From: Psychroflexus sp.
Lineage (GTDB): Bacteria > Bacteroidota > Bacteroidia > Flavobacteriales > Flavobacteriaceae
Direction: 5' to 3'
Length of the DNA: 7,958 bases
Assembly (NCBI GenBank): GCA_003565575.1
Contig: PXBV01000389.1
Location: 1-7,958 of the forward strand
The notes beneath the pieces were generated by a model. It made no database searches, had not been told where the DNA came from, and saw nothing but the letters and a program-made list of their open reading frames with translations. This document shows positions 1 through 6,015 of this stretch, in pieces. Position numbers and translations under genes: made by a program. Every line of letters starts with the position of its first letter. Position 1 is the stretch's first letter.

Positions 1-362
1 CCTAGAAATTCGGTGACTACCTCACTTTTAAAAGGCAAATCATTCCGTTCTGTTACAGGAAGCGCATCGATATCCGCTCTTAAGGCAACCACTTTTCCTG
101 GATTATCGCCTTTAAGCGTAGCAACCACTCCCGTGTGGGCTACTCCTGTTTGTACTTCAAGGCCTAAACTCTCTAGATGTTTAGCAATCTTTTTGGCAGT
201 TTCAAATTCTCTGTTGGATAATTCTGGATACTTGTGGAAATCATGACGCCAGTCTATAACTTTACTTTCTATAGATTCGATGTCTTTTTCTAGTTGCGAA
301 TCCATTTGTGAAAAGGCATTCATAAAACAAAAAAATACCAGTAGAGGAGTTAAAAATTTCAT
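1..362 (-). CDS. Exported M20-family amidohydrolase (N-terminal part, cut by window edge)
   Basis: Only the first 120 residues lie in the window; the 3' end is beyond position 1. The protein opens with a signal peptide: Lys at position 2, a hydrophobic core at about residues 4-17, and a likely cleavage near the Ala-Phe-Ser-Gln at 16-19. The mature part starts with the N-terminal signature of M20D amidohydrolases (hippurate, IAA-amino acid and N-acyl-amino acid hydrolases): DWRHDFHKYPELS at 37-49 and LRADIDALP at 94-102. The metal-binding HACGHD region expected just after residue 120 is not visible, so activity cannot be judged. From the family one expects a zinc- or manganese-dependent hydrolase removing acyl groups from amino acids or peptides, here secreted to the periplasm or surface. 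The ATG at 362-360 lies 10 nt after the DsrE-like gene, so the two are probably co-transcribed. The substrate is unknown. Confidence 0.9.
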   Translation of the reverse strand, partial: MKFLTPLLVFFCFMNAFSQMDSQLEKDIESIESKVIDWRHDFHKYPELSNREFETAKKIAKHLESLGLEVQTGVAHTGVVATLKGDNPGKVVALRADIDALPVTERNDLPFKSEVVTEFL

Positions 363-372
363 ATGTTAAAGT

Positions 373-906
373 TTATAGTTTAATAAGAGTGTAATTTTCT
401 TTTTGAAGTTGAACGTGCATAGACATAGCTGATAAAGCTAGCTTTACCTTAGGGTGCATCATCTCTCTAATGATGTTTCTACTCTTTGCTGATTGTCCGC
501 ATAAAACAATGTCAACGCCTTCCTTGTCTAAAACTGTTAGCAGGTCATAATTTGGGTTTTTAAGCCCTTCTTCGTTATGGTAAGTGGCATATTCTCTGTG
601 AGTCAACAAGTCGAAAATGGCAGAGCCGTGAACAACTAAAACGGCTTTCACCTCGTTGTTTTTCAATTCTGATGCACGATGAAGCTGAAGGTGTCTTGCT
701 ACTGTCACAAACTTTCTATTAGCATCTGTTATAGAACTTGAAGCATCTGCAACATCAAAATCTATTTTGAAATTTTGATTTAAATCTATCTGGATATCTG
801 CGTCTTCAATTTGAAAAACAGGACCATAAAATTCTAAATCCTTAGAGCTTTGTGCGTAGTTTGAAACAAAACTTAAACATAGGAATAAGTAGATTAATTT
901 TTTCAT
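373..906 (-). CDS. Exported DsrE/DsrF-like family protein
   Basis: This 177-residue protein has a signal peptide (MKK, hydrophobic residues 4-14, likely cleavage after the Ala-Gln at 18-19), so it should be periplasmic. The mature domain shows the DsrE-like alpha/beta pattern: an early strand and helix with LQLHRASEL at 73-81, the strand AVLVVHG at 88-94, the segment NPNYDLL at 117-123, the strand VDIVLCGQS at 131-139, and a C-terminal LALSAMSMHVQLQKENYTLI. Cys136 in the LCGQS loop is at the place where family members often carry a conserved cysteine, and it is the only cysteine left after signal cleavage. Cytoplasmic DsrE proteins take part in sulfur relay, but the role of exported single-domain relatives is not established, so no function is assigned. 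The gene starts 4 nt after coaD and ends 10 nt before the M20 amidohydrolase, indicating translation from one mRNA. Confidence 0.88.
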   Translation of the reverse strand: MKKLIYLFLCLSFVSNYAQSSKDLEFYGPVFQIEDADIQIDLNQNFKIDFDVADASSSITDANRKFVTVARHLQLHRASELKNNEVKAVLVVHGSAIFDLLTHREYATYHNEEGLKNPNYDLLTVLDKEGVDIVLCGQSAKSRNIIREMMHPKVKLALSAMSMHVQLQKENYTLIKL

Positions 907-910
907 GGAT

Positions 911-1369
911 TTATGATTTAACAGTTACAGCTTCTGGTACTAAGCTAGAATAATCGCCTTTATGTCTGATTACATCTCTTACGATAGACGAAGAAATGTA
1001 ACTTTTCCCACTAGAAGTGAGTAAGAAAACAGTTTCAATTTTTTCCAGTTTTCTATTGGTGTGCGCAATGGCTTTTTCAAATTCAAAATCGGCTGGATTT
1101 CTCAATCCTCTTAAAATAAAATTGGCCTCATTTTCTTTGCAATAATTTACCGTTAAGCCTTTATAGGTGTCCACCTTTATTTTAGGCTCATCCTCAAAAG
1201 TTTTTTTCAAAAAATGGACACGTTCTTTTAATGAAAACATATATTTTTTTTCTGAATTGACTCCAATAGCCAAAATAATTTCATCGAAGAGGGTTAAGCC
1301 CCTCATGATAATATCGTAATGCCCTAAAGTTACAGGGTCAAAAGATCCTGGGAAAACGGCTCGTTTCAT
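911..1369 (-). CDS. coaD: Phosphopantetheine adenylyltransferase
   Basis: CoaD transfers AMP from ATP to 4'-phosphopantetheine, making dephospho-CoA, the penultimate step of coenzyme A synthesis in the cytoplasm. The 152 residues match the usual family length. Visible signatures are the nucleotidyltransferase motif GSFDPVTLGH at 8-17 (T/HxGH at 14-17, His17 binding the triphosphate), Lys41/Lys42 in the NSEKK segment, RGLRNPADFEFE at 87-98 (substrate and ATP contacts through Arg87 and Arg90), and ISSSIVR at 125-131, which closes the active site. The ATG at 1369 begins directly before the conserved first strand (KRAVFPGSFD), so the start is secure. The gene lies 35 nt after ddl and 4 nt before the DsrE-like gene. 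A run of eight A in the coding strand at 1251-1244 encodes part of the Lys-Lys site, but the frame is intact. Confidence 0.97.
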   Translation of the reverse strand: MKRAVFPGSFDPVTLGHYDIIMRGLTLFDEIILAIGVNSEKKYMFSLKERVHFLKKTFEDEPKIKVDTYKGLTVNYCKENEANFILRGLRNPADFEFEKAIAHTNRKLEKIETVFLLTSSGKSYISSSIVRDVIRHKGDYSSLVPEAVTVKS

Positions 1370-1384
1370 ATGTATAAATTTGTC

Positions 1385-1416
1385 CTAAGATACTTAAAAG
1401 TCAATTAGTCTTCAAA
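1385..1416 (-). promoter_or_regulatory. Candidate internal promoter for coaD
   Basis: On the minus strand TTTG at 1416-1413 (inside the last ddl codons) is followed after 20 nt by TATCTTAG at 1392-1385, seven of eight bases of the strong form TATCTTTG. Spacing fits the Bacteroidota promoter pattern. The start of transcription would fall about 10 nt before the coaD ATG. This would let coaD, the DsrE-like gene and the amidohydrolase be expressed apart from ddl. Inference only. Confidence 0.33.
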
Positions 1417-2394
1417 ATTTGTAATAGCAACTTCCACAGCACTGGTAAAAAGCTGCTGAAGTGAAATACCAGCCGCTTTAGCTTGTTGAGGTAAAATACT
1501 AGCTTCGGTTAAGCCTGGGCAGGCATTGCATTCCAGAAAATGAGGCTGATGGTTATGAAAAATAAATTCTGACCGGGTTAAGCCCTTCAATTTTAATAAT
1601 TTGAAAATTTTAACAGCCAGGTTTTGAACCTCTTCTGTTTGTTCCATGCTTAAATTGGCCGGAGTGATTTCTTGAGATTTACCAAGATACTTAGCTTCAA
1701 AATCAAAAAATTCATTTTCTGAAATAATTTCAGTAACAGGCAAAGCTTGTACTTCACCGCCAATATTTATAACACCCACACTCACTTCTCTACCATCTAA
1801 AAAAGATTCTATAATCACTTCATCATCTTCTTTAAACGAATGTTCTAAGGCTGCTAAAATATCATCACTATGTTTCACTTTTGAAATGCCATAACTACTG
1901 CCAGCTCTGTTGGCTTTCACAAAACAGGGGAGACCTACATGATCTACGATGGATTGCGGGTTTATGTCATCTCCTTTATTCACATAAACATTTTTGGCAG
2001 TTTGTATGCCGTGAGCTTTTAAGACAGAAATACAATCCCTTTTATTGAAGGTGAGTGCGGCTTGATAATAATCGCAAGCTGTTTGTGGAATTTTTAAAGT
2101 TTGTAAATAGCCTTGAAATAATCCGTCTTCGCCAGGTGTACCGTGTATGGTATTAAAGACACAGTCAAAACCAATAGTTTTGCCGTCAATAGTTACTGAA
2201 AAATTAGATTTATCGATAAGAAATTCTTCTCCAGAATCTGTTTTTACAAACCAACGCTCTTTCAGAATATGTGCTCTAAAAACTTTGAATTTTGAATTTG
2301 CAGAAAGATGTTTATAAACCACCTCTCCACTTTTGAGTGAAATTTCTGCTTCGCTGGAATAACCGCCCATGGCTACGGCTATAGTTTTGATCAT
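1405..2394 (-). CDS. ddl: D-alanine--D-alanine ligase
   Basis: This cytoplasmic ATP-grasp enzyme joins two D-alanines to give the terminal dipeptide of the peptidoglycan stem. The 329-residue length is typical. MGGYSSEAEISLKSG at 9-23 contains Glu15, matching the E. coli DdlB glutamate that binds the first D-Ala. HGTPGEDG is at 84-91, the ATP-grasp loop RAGSSYGISKV at 163-173, and FDFEAKY at 230-236 on the omega loop. The metal site region is RSEF at 274-277 with LECNACPGLTEASILPQ at 287-303, where Glu288 and Asn290 are the metal ligands. The position usually Asp in proteobacterial enzymes is Glu276 here, a conservative change I believe is common in Bacteroidota. The ATG at 2394 directly precedes the first conserved strand. 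The gene lies 40 nt after the pseudouridine synthase and 35 nt before coaD. Position 236 is Tyr, as in D-Ala-D-Ala rather than D-Ala-D-Lac ligases, which suggests ordinary vancomycin-sensitive precursors (inference). Confidence 0.97.
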   Translation of the reverse strand: MIKTIAVAMGGYSSEAEISLKSGEVVYKHLSANSKFKVFRAHILKERWFVKTDSGEEFLIDKSNFSVTIDGKTIGFDCVFNTIHGTPGEDGLFQGYLQTLKIPQTACDYYQAALTFNKRDCISVLKAHGIQTAKNVYVNKGDDINPQSIVDHVGLPCFVKANRAGSSYGISKVKHSDDILAALEHSFKEDDEVIIESFLDGREVSVGVINIGGEVQALPVTEIISENEFFDFEAKYLGKSQEITPANLSMEQTEEVQNLAVKIFKLLKLKGLTRSEFIFHNHQPHFLECNACPGLTEASILPQQAKAAGISLQQLFTSAVEVAITNFED

Positions 2395-2408
2395 TGTTTA
2401 ATTTTTTT

Positions 2409-2416
2409 CAAATATA
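2409..2416 (-). promoter_or_regulatory. Candidate -7 promoter element for ddl
   Basis: TATATTTG on the minus strand (2416-2409) matches TAnnTTTG in full and sits in the 40-nt gap, 14 nt before the ddl ATG. I see no TTTG or TTG at the usual 17-23 nt upstream. If used, the leader would be only a few nucleotides long. It could equally be a chance match in AT-rich sequence. Confidence 0.28.
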
Positions 2417-2434
2417 AGTGTTCAAACTTAATCA

Positions 2435-3121
2435 TCATACGCAATTGTTCCATATCACATCATCCGGCGGAGTTGCTTCAAAAGTGATGTTTTCTTTACG
2501 TACAGGATGCGTTATACTGAGTTTTCTAGCATGTAGATGAATACTTCCGTCCTTATTACTTCTGTCAAATCCGTATTTAAGATCCCCTTTTATAGGACAA
2601 CCAATAGCCGACAACTGACTCCTAATCTGATGATGCCTTCCAGTTTCTAATGAAATGTCTAGAAGGTGATAATTATCTAATGATTTAATAAGTTGATAAG
2701 AAAGTACGGCTTCCTTAGATTCTGGAACGGGTTTAATGTGGGCGTAAGATTTATTTTGTTTTGGATTTCGTTTCAGATAATGTATAAGTCTTGCAGAGTC
2801 TTGTTTTGGTTTATTTTTGACAACAGCCCAGTATGTTTTTTGGGTGTCTCTATTGGCAAAAGCTTTATTTAATCGCGATAAAGCTTTGGAAGTTTTTGAA
2901 AAAACAACAACGCCACTTGTGGGTCTATCCAATCTATGAACTACTCCTAAGAACACATCACCAGGTTTGTTGTACTTTTCTTTGAGGTAAAGTTTCACAA
3001 CTTCGCTTAATGGTAAATCTCCAGTTTTATCGCCTTGAACAATGTCGCCTGAACGTTTATTGATAACTATGAGATGATTGTCTTCAAAAATAATTTGAAG
3101 GTTTTGAGGTGTTGAGTTCAT
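2435..3121 (-). CDS. RluA-family RNA pseudouridine synthase, short form without S4 domain
   Basis: This enzyme isomerises specific uridines to pseudouridine in rRNA or tRNA. The 228-residue protein contains only the catalytic domain and starts almost at its first strand (LQIIFEDNHLIVINKRSG, residues 8-25). The N-terminal S4 RNA-binding domain of RluC/RluD is absent. HRLDRPTSG at 62-70 carries the catalytic Asp65. KTYWAVV at 95-101 has the conserved tyrosine (Tyr97), and GRHHQIRSQL at 161-170 with IKGDLKYG at 177-184 are the other family signatures. Short S4-less members of this type are common in Bacteroidota, but their RNA target cannot be read from sequence, so I give no symbol (RluA-like tRNA/23S and RluC/D-like targets are both possible). 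The ATG at 3121 follows an A-rich leader. A palindrome cluster lies 27-71 nt upstream, and ddl begins 40 nt downstream. Confidence 0.93.
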   Translation of the reverse strand: MNSTPQNLQIIFEDNHLIVINKRSGDIVQGDKTGDLPLSEVVKLYLKEKYNKPGDVFLGVVHRLDRPTSGVVVFSKTSKALSRLNKAFANRDTQKTYWAVVKNKPKQDSARLIHYLKRNPKQNKSYAHIKPVPESKEAVLSYQLIKSLDNYHLLDISLETGRHHQIRSQLSAIGCPIKGDLKYGFDRSNKDGSIHLHARKLSITHPVRKENITFEATPPDDVIWNNCV

Positions 3122-3147
3122 GTAAAAATCTTTTTTATCTAATCAGC

Positions 3148-3160
3148 CTATTTTAAATAG
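3148..3160. repeat. Small inverted repeat abutting the 28-bp palindrome
   Basis: CTATTT (3148-3153) and AAATAG (3155-3160) are exact inverted arms around a single T. The right arm shares two bases (3159-3160) with the left arm of the larger palindrome, so the two hairpins compete at that junction. The function is unknown. Confidence 0.6.
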
Positions 3161-3186
3161 TAAAAATCAAAATTTTGATTTTTACT
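3159..3186. repeat. Perfect 28-bp palindrome
   Basis: Two 14-nt arms, AGTAAAAATCAAAA (3159-3172) and TTTTGATTTTTACT (3173-3186), are exact reverse complements with no spacer. Flanking AGCCT (3145-3149) and AGGCT (3188-3192) can pair around it, giving a larger nested inverted repeat. It lies 37 nt upstream of the pseudouridine synthase ATG and 150 nt after the sdhB stop. Possible roles are an AT-rich transcription terminator for sdhCAB or an operator for a dimeric regulator. It lacks the GC-rich stem of a classical terminator. Confidence 0.85.
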
Positions 3187-3243
3187 AAGGCTCTAAAATG
3201 ATAGTTAAAAGCCAAGTTTGTTGTTAATAATTATTTTAGAAAG

Positions 3244-3270
3244 GTTGCGTCCTTTGCGAAAAACTTTGCG
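3244..3270. repeat. Degenerate TTTGCG short repeat
   Basis: Three near-identical units, GTTGCG (3244-3249), TTTGCG (3253-3258) and TTTGCG (3265-3270), lie within 27 bp. This GC-containing patch stands out in an AT-rich spacer. Similar TTTGCG-rich patches are, as far as I recall, scattered between genes in flavobacterial genomes, so it may be one copy of a dispersed small repeat. The match is by eye only. Confidence 0.45.
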
Positions 3271-3336
3271 GTGATGAGGTGAACATTTTCTATTTAAAAC
3301 TATAGCTAGCTTTGTTAATACTTGTTGCTTTAAATC

Positions 3337-4080
3337 TTAACTTTTCAGCTTAGCTTTATTGTATTCGTAATTCATTTGAGCGATATTCAACACAGAAATG
3401 TCTTGCGGGCACTCAACCTGACAGGCTTCTGTATTGGTACAATGTCCAAAGTCCAATTCTTCCATACGGTTCACCATATCTACTGTACGTTTGCTACTTT
3501 CTTTTTGGCCTTGTGGAAGCTTCGCTAGTTGACTAATCTTTGCTGAAGTAAATAACGCAGCACTCGCATTTTTACAGGTGGCTATACAAGCACCGCACCC
3601 AATGCAAGCCGCAGAGTCGAAAGCAGATTCAGACTCTTCATGAGAAACCAAAATACTATTGGCTTCTGGGGCTTGACCTGTATTGACAGAAATATAACCG
3701 CCAGCAGCAATAATTTCATCTAATCCTGAACGGTCCACTTTTAAGTCTCGGATTACAGGAAAAGCTTTTGCTTTAAAAGGCTCTACGTAAATGGTATCTC
3801 CATCTTTAAAAGAGCGCATGTGCAGTTGGCAGGTAGATGTATTTTTGAGTGGGCCATGAGCAATTCCATTTATCATCACTCCGCATTGTCCACAAATGCC
3901 TTCTCTACAATCGTGATCAAATTCAACAGGTCGTTCCCCTTGTTTTGCCAATTTCAGATTAAGCGAATCCAGCATCTCCAAAAAAGACATTTCGGCATCT
4001 ACCTCATTAAGTGTATAAGATTCTAGATATCCTTTGGTATGTTGATTTTTCTGTCGCCAGATTTTTAAATGTATAACCAT
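3337..4080 (-). CDS. sdhB: Succinate dehydrogenase/fumarate reductase iron-sulfur subunit
   Basis: SdhB passes electrons from the flavoprotein SdhA to the membrane haem subunit SdhC. With the ATG at 4080 it has 247 residues. The N-terminal ferredoxin-like domain binds [2Fe-2S] through Cys58, Cys63, Cys66 and Cys84 (CREGICGQC plus a later Cys). The C-terminal domain has Cys159, Cys162 and Cys165 for [4Fe-4S], with Cys169, Cys214, Cys220 and Cys224-Pro completing the [4Fe-4S] and [3Fe-4S] ligand sets. All expected cluster cysteines are present. PFKAKAFPVIRDL at 101-113 is a further family signature. A TTG at 4089 directly after the sdhA stop would add three residues (MKI), but the in-frame ATG at 4080 gives the usual start just before HLKIWRQ and is preferred. 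The gene is the last of sdhCAB and begins 9 nt after sdhA. Confidence 0.96.
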   Translation of the reverse strand: MVIHLKIWRQKNQHTKGYLESYTLNEVDAEMSFLEMLDSLNLKLAKQGERPVEFDHDCREGICGQCGVMINGIAHGPLKNTSTCQLHMRSFKDGDTIYVEPFKAKAFPVIRDLKVDRSGLDEIIAAGGYISVNTGQAPEANSILVSHEESESAFDSAACIGCGACIATCKNASAALFTSAKISQLAKLPQGQKESSKRTVDMVNRMEELDFGHCTNTEACQVECPQDISVLNIAQMNYEYNKAKLKS

Positions 4081-4089
4081 AATTTTCAA

Positions 4090-6012
4090 TTATTTATAAC
4101 TTCGTTGAGTAGGTTGTACATACTCAAATTTTAATGGTTCTTTGTTTAAAATAGGAGAAGAGGCGTCTCCGCTCCATTCCCAAGCAGAAGAGTAAGCAAA
4201 ATCTTTATCATTACGCTTAGCTTCTCCATCTTCAGTTTGAAATTCTTCTCTGTAATGAGCGCCACAAGATTCGTTTCGATTCAATGCATCAATACACATC
4301 AATTCTGCAAGCTCCATATAATCACTCACTCTTCCAGCCCTTTCAAGTTCAGAATTAATATCTTCCACATCGCCAGGCACCAATAAATTGGTTTTATATT
4401 CTTCTCTTAGGTTTTGAATTTGAGCAATAGCAGTTTTTAAGCCTTCTTCAGAACGAGATAAACCACATTTATCGTAGAGTATTTTCCCAACTTCACGATG
4501 AAATTCTTCTGCAGTTTTGTTGCCTTTCTGTTGTATAAAATGATTTAATTGCTCTTTTACATCTGCTTCAGCCTGTTCAAATGCAGAATGCTTGATGTCC
4601 GGTTTTTCAACTTGTATTTGATCTGCTAAATAATTCTGTAAAGTATAAGGCGCGATATAATACCCATCTACACAGGCTTGCAAAAGGGAGTTTGCACCGA
4701 GTCTATTAGCTCCGTGGTCAGAAAAGTTGGCTTCACCAATGGCAAAAAGTCCGGGTATGTTGGTCATCAGGTCATAATCTACCCATAGCCCACCCATTGA
4801 AAAATGAGCCGATGGCGAAATTTTCATCGGTTCTTTATAGGCATTGATTCCTGTAATTTTTTCGTACATCGAGAATAAATTTCCATAGCGTTCGGCTATG
4901 ACATCTTTTCCATATTCCTTGATGGCATGTTCAAAGTCCAGATACACTGCATTTTTTAGAGGGCCAACACCTTTGCCAGCGTCAATTTGCTCTTTGGCAG
5001 CTCTAGAGGAAATATCTCGAGGAGCTAAATTTCCAAAGGATGGATATTTGCGTTCTAGGTAATAGTCGCGTTCGTTCTCTGGTATGTCATGAGGCGGTCT
5101 TTTTTCATCTTTTGCTTTGGGTACCCAAATTCTACCATCATTTCGTAGAGATTCTGACATTAATGTTAGCTTGGATTGGTAAGGACCACTTTGGGGTAAG
5201 CTTGTAGGGTGTATTTGTGTCCAACTTGGGTTGGCCATAAAAGCACCTTTTTTATGAGCCCGCCAAATCGCAGAAGCATTACAACCCATTGCCAAAGTGG
5301 ATAAATAATAAATTTTTCCAAATCCACCTGTTGCTAAAATAACTGCATGAGCAGCATGTCTCTCTATTTTTCCAGTATCTAAATTTCTAGCAATGATGCC
5401 TTTGGCCTTACCGTCTATCAAGACCAAATCTAACATTTCATGTCTTGTGTAAAGCTTTACTTTGCCTTGTTCTTTTTGACGCATCAACGCTTGGTAAGCA
5501 CCAAGTAATAATTGTTGCCCTGTTTGTCCCCGAGAATAAAAGGTTCTAGAAACTTGAACACCTCCAAATGATCTATTGCGTAGGTATCCACTGTATTCAC
5601 GACCAAAGGGAACACCTTGTGCTACCGCTTGGTCTATCAAACTCGCTGAACATTCTGCTAGGCGGTAGGTATTCGCTTCACGTGATCTAAAATCTCCACC
5701 TTTTAAGGTGTCATAAAACATTCTAAATACACTGTCACCATCATTTTGATAATTTTTCATAGCATTGACGCCTCCTTGAGCAGCAACTGAATGTGCGCGT
5801 CTTGGTGAATCTTGAAAACAGAAGCTTTTTATGTTATAGCCCATTTCAGCTAGAGAAGCCGCTGCAGATGCACCTGCCAGCCCTGTTCCCACAACAATGA
5901 GGTCTAACTTCTTTCTATTATTAGGACTTACAAGTTTAGCTTTGGCTTTGTAGTTACTCCACTTATCTTTTAAATCTCCTTCAGGTATATTAGCGTGAAT
6001 TTCTTTTTCCAT
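4090..6012 (-). CDS. sdhA: Succinate dehydrogenase/fumarate reductase flavoprotein subunit
   Basis: SdhA oxidises succinate to fumarate at a covalently bound FAD on the cytoplasmic face of complex II. The 640-residue protein has the FAD-binding strand VVGTGLAG at 40-47 and the RRAHSVAAQGG motif at 71-81, whose His74 should carry the flavin. Substrate-site residues are also visible: TQIHPT with His268, RNDGR at 290-294, PRDISSRA with Arg332 (equivalent to the proton-transfer arginine of E. coli FrdA), AHFSMGGLW with His403, and DHGANRLGANSL with Arg437. The C-terminal helical domain ends near ESCGAHYREEF (581-591). It appears about 25 residues shorter than the Flavobacterium-type SdhA I remember (roughly 667), mainly in loops around 299-315 and 365-375. 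The active site looks complete. The ATG at 6012 is 3 nt after sdhC. Succinate oxidation is the expected direction in an aerobe, but sequence alone does not exclude fumarate reduction. Confidence 0.97.
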   Translation of the reverse strand: MEKEIHANIPEGDLKDKWSNYKAKAKLVSPNNRKKLDLIVVGTGLAGASAAASLAEMGYNIKSFCFQDSPRRAHSVAAQGGVNAMKNYQNDGDSVFRMFYDTLKGGDFRSREANTYRLAECSASLIDQAVAQGVPFGREYSGYLRNRSFGGVQVSRTFYSRGQTGQQLLLGAYQALMRQKEQGKVKLYTRHEMLDLVLIDGKAKGIIARNLDTGKIERHAAHAVILATGGFGKIYYLSTLAMGCNASAIWRAHKKGAFMANPSWTQIHPTSLPQSGPYQSKLTLMSESLRNDGRIWVPKAKDEKRPPHDIPENERDYYLERKYPSFGNLAPRDISSRAAKEQIDAGKGVGPLKNAVYLDFEHAIKEYGKDVIAERYGNLFSMYEKITGINAYKEPMKISPSAHFSMGGLWVDYDLMTNIPGLFAIGEANFSDHGANRLGANSLLQACVDGYYIAPYTLQNYLADQIQVEKPDIKHSAFEQAEADVKEQLNHFIQQKGNKTAEEFHREVGKILYDKCGLSRSEEGLKTAIAQIQNLREEYKTNLLVPGDVEDINSELERAGRVSDYMELAELMCIDALNRNESCGAHYREEFQTEDGEAKRNDKDFAYSSAWEWSGDASSPILNKEPLKFEYVQPTQRSYK

Positions 6013-6015
6013 AAT

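Larger units (their letters stand above)
3122..3336. other. Spacer between sdhB and the pseudouridine synthase gene
   Basis: This 215-bp AT-rich region separates the sdh operon from the next unit. It carries a degenerate TTTGCG repeat at 3244-3270 and a palindrome cluster at 3145-3192, both listed separately. There is no credible open frame. I could not find a good TAnnTTTG element for the downstream gene, so the promoter position, or read-through from sdhB, remains open. Confidence 0.6.

Noticed and set aside
13..246. Plus-strand open frame of 77 codons
   Set aside because: It lies wholly opposite the signature-bearing N-terminal part of the M20 amidohydrolase and has no recognisable motif; it is an antisense shadow.
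1244..1251. Run of eight A (coding strand) inside coaD as a possible slippage or frameshift site
   Set aside because: The frame is intact on both sides and encodes the conserved Glu-Lys-Lys segment; homopolymers of this length are ordinary in AT-rich genomes and no alternative product is evident.
3301..3315. AGCTAGCT palindrome downstream of sdhB as a terminator
   Set aside because: It is an eight-base self-complementary word with no loop and no T tract; not a credible terminator.
3820..4026. Plus-strand open frame of 68 codons
   Set aside because: It runs antisense to the [2Fe-2S] domain of sdhB, where conserved cysteine codons force the composition; no independent evidence of coding.
4087..4089. 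TTG start for sdhB immediately after the sdhA stop
   Set aside because: The in-frame ATG nine bases downstream matches the usual SdhB N-terminus, so TTG is not needed.
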